The notes beneath the pieces were generated by a model, which made no database searches, was not told the DNA's origin, and worked only from the letters and a program-made list of their open reading frames with translations. Made by a program: the position numbers and the translations under genes. From Nocardioides oleivorans (GTDB lineage: Bacteria; Actinomycetota; Actinomycetes; Propionibacteriales; Nocardioidaceae): a stretch of DNA of 34,265 nucleotides. How positions within the stretch are numbered: position 1 is the stretch's first letter; the number at the start of each line of letters is the position of its first letter. Below are positions 5,586 to 13,648 of this stretch, in pieces. Location: NCBI RefSeq assembly GCF_004137255.1, contig NZ_SDWT01000006.1, positions 1 through 34,265 on the forward strand, read 5' to 3'.

Positions 5586-6998
5586 GTGGCCAAGCCCGCT
5601 CCGACCGCCCTGGACAACGTCGTCTCCCTGGCCAAGCGCCGAGGTTTCGTCTACCCGTGCGGTGAGATCTACGGCGGCACGAAGTCGGCCTGGGACTACG
5701 GCCCGCTCGGGGTCGAGCTCAAGGAGAACATCAAGCGCCAGTGGTGGCGGTTCATGGTCACCCGTCGCGACGACGTCGTCGGCCTCGACTCGAGCGTCAT
5801 CCTGCCCACCCGCACGTGGGAGGCCAGCGGCCACCTGAGCACCTTCAGCGACCCGCTGACCGAGTGCCAGTCGTGCCACAAGCGCTTCCGCGAGGACCAC
5901 CTGCAGGAGGACTACGCGGCGAAGAAGGGCAGCCCCGAGAACCCCATCGACCCCGACACGGTCGACATCAACGAGCTCATCGCGTGCCCCAACTGCGGCA
6001 CCCGCAACGCGTGGACCGAGCCGCGCAACTTCAACATGATGCTCAAGACCTACCTCGGCGTCATCGAGGACGAGTCCGGGCTGCACTACCTCCGGCCCGA
6101 GACCGCACAGGGCATCTTCCTCAACTTCGCCAACGTGGTGACCTCGAGCCGCCAGAAGCCGCCGTTCGGCATCGCCCAGATGGGCAAGAGCTTCCGCAAC
6201 GAGATCACGCCGGGCAACTTCATCTTCCGCACCCGCGAGTTCGAGCAGATGGAGATGGAGTTCTTCGTCAAGCCCGGCGAGGACGACGAGTGGTTCCGCT
6301 ACTGGATCGAGGAGCGCACCCGCTGGTACGTCGACCTCGGCATCAACCCCGACAACCTGCGCCACTACGAGCACCCGGCCGAGAAGCTGTCGCACTACTC
6401 CAAGGGGACGACCGACATCGAGTACCGCTTCGGGTTCTCGGGTCGTGACTTCGAGGAGCTCGAGGGGATCGCGAACCGCACCGACTTCGACCTCAAGCAG
6501 CACAGCGAGTTCTCCGGCAAGGACCTGTCCTACTACGACCAGGCCGCCGACGAGCGCTACCTGCCCTACGTCATCGAGCCGGCCGCCGGACTCACCCGCT
6601 CGCTGATGGCGTTCCTCATCGACGCCTACACCGAGGACGAGGCGCCCAACACCAAGGGCGGCGTCGACAAGCGGGTCGTGCTCAAGCTCGACCCGCGCCT
6701 GGCGCCGGTCAAGGTCGCCGTGCTCCCGCTCAGCCGCAACGCCGACCTCTCGCCCAAGGCGAAGGCGCTCGCCGCCGAGCTGCGCGAGAACTGGAACGTC
6801 GAGTTCGACGACTCCGGTGCGATCGGTCGCCGCTACCGCCGCCAGGACGAGATCGGTACGCCGTTCTGCGTGACGGTCGACTTCGAGACGCTCGACGACC
6901 ACGCGGTCACCGTGCGTGAGCGCGACACGATGGCGCAGGAGCGGGTCAGCCTCGACGGCATCTCGGCCTACTTCGCGAGCAAGCTCATCGGCTGCTGA
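5586..6998 (+). CDS. glyS: Glycyl-tRNA synthetase, class II homodimeric type
   Basis: A 470-residue enzyme that charges tRNA-Gly with glycine. It starts with the family pattern VVSLAKRRGFVYPCGEIYGG, has two zinc-type pairs (CQSCHKRF and CPNCGTRN), the class II motif 2 region (GKSFRNEITPG, then FRTREFEQMEMEFF), motif 3 around EPAAGLTRSLMAFL, and a C-terminal anticodon-binding domain (VKVAVLPLSRN). Length fits the alpha-2 GlyRS of Actinobacteria. The frame is open from a GTG at 5565, but the GTG at 5586 is chosen because AAAGGA sits at a proper distance upstream and homologues begin near here. The stop TGA is the first three bases of a perfect palindrome shared with the convergent gene. The znu/zur-glyS neighbourhood matches M. 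tuberculosis (glyS, smtB, zur). Confidence 0.96.
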   Translation: MAKPAPTALDNVVSLAKRRGFVYPCGEIYGGTKSAWDYGPLGVELKENIKRQWWRFMVTRRDDVVGLDSSVILPTRTWEASGHLSTFSDPLTECQSCHKRFREDHLQEDYAAKKGSPENPIDPDTVDINELIACPNCGTRNAWTEPRNFNMMLKTYLGVIEDESGLHYLRPETAQGIFLNFANVVTSSRQKPPFGIAQMGKSFRNEITPGNFIFRTREFEQMEMEFFVKPGEDDEWFRYWIEERTRWYVDLGINPDNLRHYEHPAEKLSHYSKGTTDIEYRFGFSGRDFEELEGIANRTDFDLKQHSEFSGKDLSYYDQAADERYLPYVIEPAAGLTRSLMAFLIDAYTEDEAPNTKGGVDKRVVLKLDPRLAPVKVAVLPLSRNADLSPKAKALAAELRENWNVEFDDSGAIGRRYRRQDEIGTPFCVTVDFETLDDHAVTVRERDTMAQERVSLDGISAYFASKLIGC

Positions 6999-7014
6999 GC
7001 CTCCGGGAGGCTCA
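6996..7014. terminator. Bidirectional hairpin made of both stop codons (glyS / secreted protein)
   Basis: A perfect 8-3-8 inverted repeat: TGAGCCTC, CGG, GAGGCTCA. The first three bases are the glyS stop and the last three are the stop of the convergent gene. No T-run follows on either side. It is symmetric and could end or stabilise both transcripts. Confidence 0.6.
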
Positions 7015-7641
7015 CGGGGCCGTGTAGGCCCACGACAAGGTGGCGGAGATCTCCCCGGTGGTGGTGGCCGTCGCGCGGATGACGACGGCCCTCTCTCCCG
7101 ACCAGTACGGTCCAGCGGGATTGGTCCACACGTTGGTGCCCTCGCCGTAGACGCACAGCCACCCGGCCGGGGCGGTCGGAGCCGCGACGGAGCCCGAGCA
7201 GCTCGGATTCCAGGTACCGAAGGGCCCGATCGGGGAGCCCGGAGCCATGAAGACGTTGGTTCCCGACACGAGTGGCTGGGTGGGGCGAGCGGGCAGCGAG
7301 AGCGTGGCCGAGGACACCTGTCCGCCGGCGGTCGCGGTGAAGAAGAAGGACTCTCGTCCCGTGACCGTCTGCCCGCTCGGGATCCGGTCCCACGAGCTGA
7401 CCCCGCGAGCACCCTGGCCGCCCGTCGCTCCGGTGGCTCCCGCCGGACCCGCGGCCCCGGTCGGACCGACCGAGCCGCGCAGCCGCTCGACCGCCTTCGG
7501 GCTCAGGTCCTCGACCTTGATCGTGCCGTCCTTGATCTGCTTGCTCGTGACGAGGGTGCCGGCGGCGTACGACCCCGCGCCGACGCTGGCGAGCAGGGCG
7601 GCGCTGACGACGACGGCGACGGGCGCGGACAGACGGGGCAT
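7012..7641 (-). CDS. Secreted protein with short collagen-like stretch, function unknown
   Basis: A 209-residue exported protein. Residues 1-25 are a signal peptide (MPRLSAPVAVVVSAALLASV, AGSYAAG). Next comes TSKQIKDGTIKVEDLS, a short motif frequent in actinobacterial exported proteins, followed by Gly-X-Y triplets (GPTGAAGPAGATGATG) and a C-terminal beta-rich domain of about 125 residues with two cysteines (NPSCSG and WLCVYG) that may form a disulfide. The Gly-X-Y tract of about seven triplets is too short to be certain it forms a triple helix. Start ATG at 7641 has GGAGGA 3 nt upstream. No known enzyme motif is present; a surface or spore-like coat role would be guesswork. Confidence 0.8.
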   Translation of the reverse strand: MPRLSAPVAVVVSAALLASVGAGSYAAGTLVTSKQIKDGTIKVEDLSPKAVERLRGSVGPTGAAGPAGATGATGGQGARGVSSWDRIPSGQTVTGRESFFFTATAGGQVSSATLSLPARPTQPLVSGTNVFMAPGSPIGPFGTWNPSCSGSVAAPTAPAGWLCVYGEGTNVWTNPAGPYWSGERAVVIRATATTTGEISATLSWAYTAP

Positions 7642-7655
7642 GGTTCCTCCTGTGG

Positions 7656-7687
7656 CATCGGACCGGAGGTTCGACACTGCTCCGATG
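7656..7687. promoter_or_regulatory. Inverted repeat between two divergent secreted-protein genes
   Basis: CATCGGA (7656-7662) and TCCGATG (7681-7687) are perfect complements 18 nt apart in the 125-bp gap between the collagen-like gene and the gene at 7767. A second palindrome, CCACA-TTTG-TGTGG, lies at 7713-7726. These may be operators or 5'-UTR hairpins. No promoter boxes are clear. Confidence 0.3.
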
Positions 7688-7766
7688 ACACCCACCGCGG
7701 CATCCGTGCTGCCCACATTTGTGTGGCACTGTGGGGAGACGACCCACTCACGCATCGGGGGATGAC

Positions 7767-8852
7767 ATGGGATCTCGCGCTCGACTCCTGGCCGTCGCAG
7801 TGCTAGCAGGCCTGCTCGTCCCGCAGGGCGCCGTGGGCGCGGCACCCTCGGGCGACCGGGTCGTGCGCGCTGCCGACCCACCGACCCGGACGATCTCGCC
7901 GATGCGGCTCCCGCGCGGGCGCGACGCGCGCGTCGACCTCATGCAGGACGGCGTCATCCACACCGTCGACGGCGCCACCCTCCCGATCCGCACCCCTGTC
8001 AACGGGGAGCAGCGCCAGCTGCTGGGGGAGAGCCCGAAGGGCTGGCTGGTCGCGGTCCGCAAGGGCTACCTCAGCCGGGTCATCGCCGTCCGCCCCGGGC
8101 GCCGCCCCGCCGAGATCAGGCACAGCCGCACCACGAGCTACGGCGAGGGCGACTCGGCGATCGGCTGGCTGCTCGCCCGGGACGGGAAGATGCTGGTCTC
8201 GACGGTCTTCGACCGCGGCGGCAGCACCCGCGACGCCATGTCGCTCCAGGGCAAGTTCCTGGGGATGAGCTACTCCGGCGCCTTCGTCACCCCGATGGAC
8301 GCCGACGCCGGCCACGTCGTGACCTACGAGGACAACGAGTTCTCGCGCCTCCGCCTCTTCGACTGGGTGCCCCGGACGTCGAGGACCCAGATCGCCAAGA
8401 ACGCCACCTACGCCTCGCTGCGCGAGGACCTGATGTTCGTCCGCACCACCGGCCGGCTCTACGGACCGACGGCGGTCTCGGCACCCGCGGAGCCGGCGTG
8501 GGCCGAGCCCTTCTCGCCGCTCGCGATCTCGCCCGACGGCGAGACCGCCGTCGGCCTGCGGATCTCCAGGTCGGGCTTCGACAGCCCCGCCGTGCTCGAC
8601 GTACGTCGGATGAGCGACGGTGCGCTGCTCGACTCGATCGCCTTCGGGAAGAGGATCACCATGGACAACTGGTCGATCACCTCCGCCCACGAGCAGACGG
8701 CCGCGTGGGAGAGCAACCGACGGTTCGTCTTCCAGCTGCCCGCCCCCGGCGGCGCCGTGCTCGTGCGGTGCGACCTCGAGCAGCGGTGCCAGCGCGCGTC
8801 GGAGGTGGGAGGCAACATCTCCTTCCCGCACGAGTCCTTCATGTGGTGGTGA
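7767..8852 (+). CDS. Secreted protein of unknown function, possible beta-propeller
   Basis: A 361-residue exported protein with a clear signal peptide (MGSRARLLAVAVLAGLLVPQ, then GAVGAAPSG). The rest alternates short beta-type segments with phrases typical of propeller blades (IGWLLARDGKMLVSTVFDRG, PLAISPDGETAVGL, AAWESNRRFVFQLP), but I cannot assign a Pfam family. Two cysteines near the C-terminus (RCDLEQRCQ) could pair. The ATG at 7767 follows CGGGGGAT at good Shine-Dalgarno spacing, so the frame-open codons upstream are not used. It is divergent from the collagen-like gene and followed 36 nt later by a lipoprotein gene that appears to have its own promoter. No catalytic motif is visible. 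Confidence 0.75.
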   Translation: MGSRARLLAVAVLAGLLVPQGAVGAAPSGDRVVRAADPPTRTISPMRLPRGRDARVDLMQDGVIHTVDGATLPIRTPVNGEQRQLLGESPKGWLVAVRKGYLSRVIAVRPGRRPAEIRHSRTTSYGEGDSAIGWLLARDGKMLVSTVFDRGGSTRDAMSLQGKFLGMSYSGAFVTPMDADAGHVVTYEDNEFSRLRLFDWVPRTSRTQIAKNATYASLREDLMFVRTTGRLYGPTAVSAPAEPAWAEPFSPLAISPDGETAVGLRISRSGFDSPAVLDVRRMSDGALLDSIAFGKRITMDNWSITSAHEQTAAWESNRRFVFQLPAPGGAVLVRCDLEQRCQRASEVGGNISFPHESFMWW

Positions 8853-8888
8853 GCCTCGCGGCGCGCGCCGTCGTGCCACGATGACGCC

Positions 8889-9509
8889 ATGCGGCGTCCC
8901 CTCCACCTGACGAGCTGCGCAGCGCTCGTCCTGGCCACGCTGTCGCTCGCGGCGTGCAGCGGCGCGGATCCGGGAAGCGACGCCGAGCCGGCCGGGACGC
9001 CCGCCGCGGCCGCGGCGAGCGGGACTGCGCCGGGCACTGCGTTGTCGTACGGCGACAGCGCCACGCTGGTGTGGCAGCCGACCTCGACCATCACGGGCGA
9101 GCTCGAGCTGAGCGTCGACACGGTCGCCGAGCAGCGCCCGTCCGTCCTCGACGGCTGGCTGCGTGACGACGCGATGGCGGCCTCGCGGCCGTACTTCGTC
9201 ACCGTCACGATCACCAACACCGGAGCCGCCGACCTCGGCGGCCAGGCCGTGCCGGTGTACCTGCGCGACGACGACGGCAGGCTCGGTGCGGCGTGGTCCT
9301 TCGGCGGCGACTTCACCGCGTGCCAGAGCGGGCCGCTGCCCACGCCCTTCGCGACGGGCGCGGAGACGGAGATGTGCCTGGTCTACCTGGCGCCGGACCG
9401 CGCCCGGGCCGAGGACGTGGTGTTCGAGCCCAGCGAGGGCTACGACCCGATCACGTGGACGGGTCAGGTCGAGCGGCCGGAGTCGTCCCGGAGCTCGAGG
9501 CGCGGCTGA
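8889..9509 (+). CDS. Lipoprotein of unknown function
   Basis: A 206-residue lipoprotein: signal peptide MRRPLHLTSCAALVLATLSL with lipobox LAAC (Cys23), then an Ala/Gly/Pro-rich linker to about residue 50, then an immunoglobulin-like beta domain with the phrase VTVTITNTGAADLGG as in DUF4352-type domains, and two cysteines (TACQSG and EMCLVY). It should sit on the outer face of the membrane. The ATG at 8889 lacks a Shine-Dalgarno but has CACGAT ending 6 nt upstream, fitting the leaderless pattern seen in this window. It ends 37 nt before dusB, which has its own promoter. Substrate or partner unknown. Confidence 0.8.
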   Translation: MRRPLHLTSCAALVLATLSLAACSGADPGSDAEPAGTPAAAAASGTAPGTALSYGDSATLVWQPTSTITGELELSVDTVAEQRPSVLDGWLRDDAMAASRPYFVTVTITNTGAADLGGQAVPVYLRDDDGRLGAAWSFGGDFTACQSGPLPTPFATGAETEMCLVYLAPDRARAEDVVFEPSEGYDPITWTGQVERPESSRSSRRG

Positions 9510-9511
9510 TT

Positions 9512-9540
9512 TTGGGGACGGCCGGCCACGGTTCGACAAT
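9512..9540 (+). promoter_or_regulatory. dusB promoter, leaderless
   Basis: TTGGGG (9512-9517), a 17-bp spacer and GACAAT (9535-9540) precede the ATG at 9547 by 6 nt. The GGAG next to the ATG is too close to act as a normal Shine-Dalgarno. Confidence 0.5.
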
Positions 9541-9546
9541 GGAGCC

Positions 9547-10686
9547 ATGACCGCCGTGCCCGCCTCCCTCACGCTCGGCTCGCTGCGCGTCGAGACGCCG
9601 GTCGTGCTGGCGCCGATGGCCGGCATCACCAACGCCGCCTACCGGCGACTGTGCGCCGAGCAGGGCGCGGGGCTCTACGTCTCCGAGATGATCACCAGCC
9701 GCGGCCTCGTCGAGGGCGACGAGGTGACGAAGAAGATGCTGACCTTCGACGACCTCGAGACGGTGCGCTCGGTCCAGCTCTACGGCACCGACCCGGTCTA
9801 CATCGGCAAGGCCGTGGAGATCCTCTGCGCCGACCACGGCGTCGCCCACGTCGACCTCAACTTCGGCTGCCCGGTCCCCAAGGTGACCCGCAAGGGCGGC
9901 GGGGGAGCGCTGCCGTGGAAGCGCGGTCTCCTCGGCGAGATCCTCGAGCACGCGGTCTCCGCCGCGGCGCCGTACGACGTCCCGGTGACGATGAAGACCC
10001 GCAAGGGCCTCGACGACGACCACCTGACCTTCCTCGACGCGGGCCGCATCGCCCAGGAGACCGGGGTCGCGGCGATCGCGCTGCACGGCCGCACGGTGGT
10101 GCAGGCCTACTCGGGCGAGGCGGACTGGGAGGCGATCGGCGACCTGGTCCGGCACGTCGACATCCCCGTGCTCGGCAACGGCGACATCTGGGAGGCGGCC
10201 GACGCGCTCCGGATGGTCGAGCAGACCGGTGTCGCGGGCGTGGTCGTGGGCCGCGGCTGCCTCGGTCGCCCGTGGCTCTTCCGCGACCTCGCCGCCGCCT
10301 TCCACGGCGAGGACGTGGCAACGCTGCCGACCCTCGGCGAGGTCAAGCAGATGATGCGCCGGCACGCCGAGCTGCTGTCGGAGCACATGGGCGAGGAGCG
10401 GGGCTGCAAGGAGTTCCGCAAGCACATCACCTGGTACCTCAAGGGCTTCCCGGCCGGCGGCGAGCTGCGCCACCAGCTGGCCCTGGTCGACTCGCTCACC
10501 AGCCTCGACACGCTGCTCGACGGGCTCGACGACACCGCCGCGTTCCCCGAGCGCGAGCTCGGCACGCCCCGTGGCCGGCAGGGCGCCCCGCGCAAGAAGG
10601 TGGTGCTGCCCGACGGGTGGCTCGACGACACCGACGGCCGCGGCTCGCACCTGCGCGAGGACGCCGACGAGACCACCGGCGGCTGA
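9547..10686 (+). CDS. dusB: tRNA-dihydrouridine synthase, DusB type
   Basis: A 379-residue FMN enzyme that reduces uridines in the tRNA D-loop. The TIM barrel starts VVLAPMAGITNAAYRRLC. The catalytic cysteine is Cys108 in NFGCPVPKV, followed by MKTRKG, IALHGRT, VLGNGDIW and VVVGRGCLGRPW phosphate/flavin-binding signatures. The C-terminal helical tRNA-binding domain contains EFRKHITWYLKGF. Length is near the usual 350-390. The start at 9547 is set by GACAAT 6 nt upstream and by agreement with the family N-terminus; the same frame is open for 128 codons upstream inside the lipoprotein gene, which is a shadow. A small hairpin follows. Confidence 0.95.
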   Translation: MTAVPASLTLGSLRVETPVVLAPMAGITNAAYRRLCAEQGAGLYVSEMITSRGLVEGDEVTKKMLTFDDLETVRSVQLYGTDPVYIGKAVEILCADHGVAHVDLNFGCPVPKVTRKGGGGALPWKRGLLGEILEHAVSAAAPYDVPVTMKTRKGLDDDHLTFLDAGRIAQETGVAAIALHGRTVVQAYSGEADWEAIGDLVRHVDIPVLGNGDIWEAADALRMVEQTGVAGVVVGRGCLGRPWLFRDLAAAFHGEDVATLPTLGEVKQMMRRHAELLSEHMGEERGCKEFRKHITWYLKGFPAGGELRHQLALVDSLTSLDTLLDGLDDTAAFPERELGTPRGRQGAPRKKVVLPDGWLDDTDGRGSHLREDADETTGG

Positions 10687-10695
10687 CCGGCGCTG

Positions 10696-10711
10696 CCCGG
10701 GGTGACCCGGG
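10696..10711 (+). terminator. Possible dusB terminator hairpin
   Basis: CCCGGG, GTGA, CCCGGG gives a 6-bp GC stem with a 4-nt loop just after the dusB stop. There is no T-tract, so intrinsic termination is uncertain. Confidence 0.35.
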
Positions 10712-10861
10712 ACACGGGTGATTTGTCCATGGAGAATTGGGACACGGCTCGATTCCTGTGCTTCACTCGATGATCGCGTCGACGTGGGCACGAGGTCTTC
10801 CCCTGCTTTCCCTCGTGGTTTCGACGCAGTCCCCCGAAAGCAACCGCAAAGGATCAGCGCT
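10712..10861 (+). other. Long leader of the secreted peptidase gene, unassigned
   Basis: About 150 nt without a gene. GGGACACGG is repeated at 10709-10717 and 10738-10746, the second copy completing TGTCC...GGACA around 10725-10743. AAAGGA near the end is the Shine-Dalgarno of the next gene. The length recalls structured leaders upstream of actinobacterial wall hydrolases, but I could not match it to the c-di-AMP (ydaO) or another riboswitch. Confidence 0.3.
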
Positions 10862-11758
10862 GTGGCTCAGCATCGCCACAAGCGGGAAACCCCTGCTGCC
10901 CCCCGACACAACCGCATCCCCCGAGCTGTCCTCGTGTCCGCTCCGCTCGCCGTCGTGGCGACGGTGTCCGCGGTCACGATGGGGGTCCTCGCGGCGGAGC
11001 CGGCGACCTCCGACACCGACAACCTGCTCGCCTCGGCGAGCTCGCAGTCCTTCACGAAGGCCGCGTCCAACAGCACGGCCCTGAGCCGTCGCAGCGACAC
11101 TGTCTCGCGCTCGCAGATCCGCACGGCGGCGAAGGCGGAGTCCGCGGCACGCCAGGACCTCGCGGTCGACAAGGTGGCGCGCCAGGCGGCCCGCAAGCTC
11201 GACGACACCGTGTGGACCACCGAGGCGCTGAACCTCTGGGACGGTCCGTTCGAGAAGGCCGAGAAGATGGGCGAGATCGCCGCCGTCGAGCAGGTCTCGC
11301 TCACCGGTCGCGAGCAGGCCGGTCGCACCCAGATCGTGGTCGACGGCCAGTCGCGCTGGGTCACCTCCGACTACCTCGACGCCGAGAAGCCCCAGCCGGG
11401 CCCCAGCCTGGGTGGCACCTGCAGCAACGGCTCGTCCATCTCGGCGGGACGCGAGTCGCTCTACGAGATCCACGACGTGGTCTGCTCCAACTGGCCCGAG
11501 GTCACGAGCTACGGCACGTGGCGCGGCGACGGCGAGCACGGCCAGGGCCGGGCCATCGACATCATGGTCAGCGGTCCGCTCGGCTGGACGATCGCCAACT
11601 TCCTGCGGGCCAACTACTCCTCGCTGGGCATCGAGTACATCATCTACTCCCAGCAGATCTGGTCCGTCGAGCGCTCCGGCGAGGGCTGGCGCGGCATGTC
11701 GAACCGGGGATCGGTCACGGCCAACCACTACGACCACGTGCACGTCACGGTCTACTGA
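10862..11758 (+). CDS. Secreted LAS-type metallopeptidase with SH3-like domain (ARB_07466-like), probable wall hydrolase
   Basis: A 298-residue exported protein. A long basic N-terminus and hydrophobic segment (residues 22-45) form a signal peptide or anchor; residues 50-115 are an Ala/Ser/Arg-rich helical spacer; residues 116-175 look like an SH3-type fold (LNLWDGPF to SRWVTSDYLD); residues 185-298 form the catalytic domain. There, His226 and Asp233 give the H-x6-D motif (HGQGRAID) and His292/His294 the H-x-H motif (DHVHV) of LAS-type zinc peptidases. Cys187 and Cys208 may pair. It probably cuts peptidoglycan cross-bridges or stem peptides in the wall. The GTG at 10862 has AAAGGA upstream at good spacing. 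A convergent DUF5994 gene ends 27 nt after its stop with no clear terminator. Confidence 0.82.
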   Translation: MAQHRHKRETPAAPRHNRIPRAVLVSAPLAVVATVSAVTMGVLAAEPATSDTDNLLASASSQSFTKAASNSTALSRRSDTVSRSQIRTAAKAESAARQDLAVDKVARQAARKLDDTVWTTEALNLWDGPFEKAEKMGEIAAVEQVSLTGREQAGRTQIVVDGQSRWVTSDYLDAEKPQPGPSLGGTCSNGSSISAGRESLYEIHDVVCSNWPEVTSYGTWRGDGEHGQGRAIDIMVSGPLGWTIANFLRANYSSLGIEYIIYSQQIWSVERSGEGWRGMSNRGSVTANHYDHVHVTVY

Positions 11759-11785
11759 CCCACCGACCCGATCCTCCGTGCGACG

Positions 11786-12250
11786 TCAGCCGGCGGACCA
11801 GTAGTCGCGCGGGTCGGCCTCGGGGTGCTCGGTCACGGTGTCGAGCAGCTCTCCCGGGGGGTGGGCGTTGCCGTGCGTGGCAGCAGCCAGCAGCGCCTCC
11901 TCGCCCTGGCCGCGCGTCAGGTCGTGCGGCACCACGAGCAGCCGCAGCGCGGTCCGGTGCGAGGTGGTCAGCACCACGAGGTGCCGGCCGTCGCCCGGGA
12001 ACGGCCCGACCTTGACGTAGCGCCCGGAGACCGCGACGGCGCGCGCCCTCAGGTCCCAGTCGGGGGACGACACGACCGCTCGCGTGACCCGGCCCAGGTG
12101 GTCGGGGAAGTGGTCGATCAGGTCGGCCAGCTCCACGGGCAGGTCGCGGCTGCGCGGCCACCACCCGCCGTCGAGCACGTCCCGGCCGGGAGACTGCCCC
12201 ATCCGCAACCGGAGCGGACCGCGCGAGACAGGCTGGTGGGGCGTCGTCAT
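11786..12250 (-). CDS. DUF5994 family protein
   Basis: A 154-residue cytosolic protein with the look of the actinobacterial DUF5994 family: RLRMGQSPGRDVLDGGWWPRS, then LPVELADLIDHF and RAVAVSGRYVKVGPFPGDGRHLVVL. The family has no known function. The C-terminus ends DPRDYWSAG. The frame is open to 12487, but the ATG at 12250 is chosen because the protein match begins there and GAGAGG/AGGCGGA precedes it. It is divergent from dgt (117-bp gap) and convergent with the secreted peptidase. Regulation unknown. Confidence 0.75.
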   Translation of the reverse strand: MTTPHQPVSRGPLRLRMGQSPGRDVLDGGWWPRSRDLPVELADLIDHFPDHLGRVTRAVVSSPDWDLRARAVAVSGRYVKVGPFPGDGRHLVVLTTSHRTALRLLVVPHDLTRGQGEEALLAAATHGNAHPPGELLDTVTEHPEADPRDYWSAG

Positions 12251-12352
12251 GACGTCCGCCTCTCGACCGGATCGGCGCACCGACGGTGGACTCGTGGACC
12301 GGTCTGTTGCCCTGACCCTATGCCGGTTCGCCAACGTGTCCCCGGCGCTCGC

Positions 12353-12358
12353 TAGGCT
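12353..12358 (+). promoter_or_regulatory. -10 box of dgt
   Basis: TAGGCT with 9 nt to the ATG at 12368; a transcription start 7 nt downstream would leave only about two bases of leader. No Shine-Dalgarno is present. Confidence 0.5.
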
Positions 12359-12367
12359 GACCGGCCG

Positions 12368-13648
12368 ATGGGCATCGAGGAGCTGTACGACGACTCGGCT
12401 CGCGAGCGCGTGGTCGCCGAGCCACCGAAGCGGGTGGACGCGCCCGTGCGCTTCGCGTTCGAGCGCGACCGGGCGCGCGTGGTCCACGCGGCGGCCTCAC
12501 GACGGTTGGCGGCCAAGACCCAGGTGGTCGGTCCGCAGACCGACGACTTCGTCCGCAACCGGCTCACGCACAGCCTGGAGGTCGCCCAAGTGGCGCGCGA
12601 CCTGGCCCGGGCGCTGGGCACCCACCCCGACATCACCGAGACCGCGGCGCTGGCCCACGACATGGGCCACCCGCCCTTCGGCCACAACGGGGAGCGGGTG
12701 CTGGCCGAGCTCAGCTGGGACTGCGGCGGCTTCGAGGGCAACGCCCAGACCCTGCGCCTGCTGACCCGCCTGGAGTCGAAGACCTTCGACGCCGACGGCC
12801 GGTCCGTGGGGCTCAACCTCACCCGGGCCGTGCTCGACGCCTGCACGAAGTACCCCTGGGGTCGCGACGAGGCGACCGGGCCGCACGGGGTGCACGCCGA
12901 CGGCACCCCGCGGGTCGTCGTGAAGTTCGGCGTCTACGACGACGACCGGCCGGTCTTCGACTGGCTGCGCGCGGGTGTCGACGGGCCGGACCCGCGGCGT
13001 CGCTGCGTCGAGGCCCAGGTGATGGACCTCGCCGACGACGTCGCCTACTCGGTGCACGACGTCGAGGACGGCATCGTCGCCGGGCGTCTCGACCTCACCC
13101 GCCTCGACCGCGAGGCGCTGTGGGAGACGGTGCGGTCCTGGTACCTGCCGGGCGCCGACGACGCCGCGCTCGACTCCGCCCTCGAGGGCCTGCGTGCCGT
13201 CGGGTCCTGGCCGCGCTCGTCGTACGACGGCAGCAGGCGGAGCCTGGCCGCGATCAAGAACCTCACCAGCGACCTGATCGGTCGATTCTGCGGCCACGTC
13301 CAGCAGGCGACCTTCGCCGCCGCCGACGGCGGTCCGCTCGTGCGGCACCGCGCCGACCTCGTCGTGCCCGTCCGGACCGAGGTCGAGGTCGGGGTGCTCA
13401 AGGGCATCGCCGCCCACTACGTCATGCAGGCCGACGACCGGGTGAGCCTCATGGTCCGGCAGCGCGAGCTCGTCGCCGAGCTCGTCGAGGCGATCTGGGA
13501 CCGCGGCAGCGACGCCCTCGACCCGGTGTTCACCGAGGACTGGGACGCCGCCGCCGACGATGCCGGCCGCCGGCGCGTGGTGATCGACCAGGTCGCGTCG
13601 CTCACCGACGCGAGCGCGGTCGCCCGCCACGCAGCCCTGACCCGCTAG
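12368..13648 (+). CDS. dgt: Deoxyguanosinetriphosphate triphosphohydrolase-like protein (HD domain)
   Basis: A 426-residue HD-domain dNTP triphosphohydrolase, which removes triphosphate from deoxynucleotides and so affects the dNTP pool. The N-terminal RRLAAKTQV block, His68 (LTHSLEVAQ), His97-Asp98 (LAHDMGHPPFGHNGE) and a later Asp in DLADDVAYSVHDVEDG are the metal-site residues. The length is typical of the actinobacterial Dgt-like subfamily. In M. tuberculosis dgt (Rv2344c) directly precedes dnaG; here a three-gene reverse module lies between the two. The stop TAG shares its bases CTAG (13645-13648) with the stop of the convergent YtxH-like gene, so there is no space for a separate terminator. 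Confidence 0.93.
   Translation: MGIEELYDDSARERVVAEPPKRVDAPVRFAFERDRARVVHAAASRRLAAKTQVVGPQTDDFVRNRLTHSLEVAQVARDLARALGTHPDITETAALAHDMGHPPFGHNGERVLAELSWDCGGFEGNAQTLRLLTRLESKTFDADGRSVGLNLTRAVLDACTKYPWGRDEATGPHGVHADGTPRVVVKFGVYDDDRPVFDWLRAGVDGPDPRRRCVEAQVMDLADDVAYSVHDVEDGIVAGRLDLTRLDREALWETVRSWYLPGADDAALDSALEGLRAVGSWPRSSYDGSRRSLAAIKNLTSDLIGRFCGHVQQATFAAADGGPLVRHRADLVVPVRTEVEVGVLKGIAAHYVMQADDRVSLMVRQRELVAELVEAIWDRGSDALDPVFTEDWDAAADDAGRRRVVIDQVASLTDASAVARHAALTR

Noticed and set aside
10687..10861. c-di-AMP (ydaO) riboswitch before the secreted peptidase
   Set aside because: Length and gene context fit, but the conserved core segments were not found.
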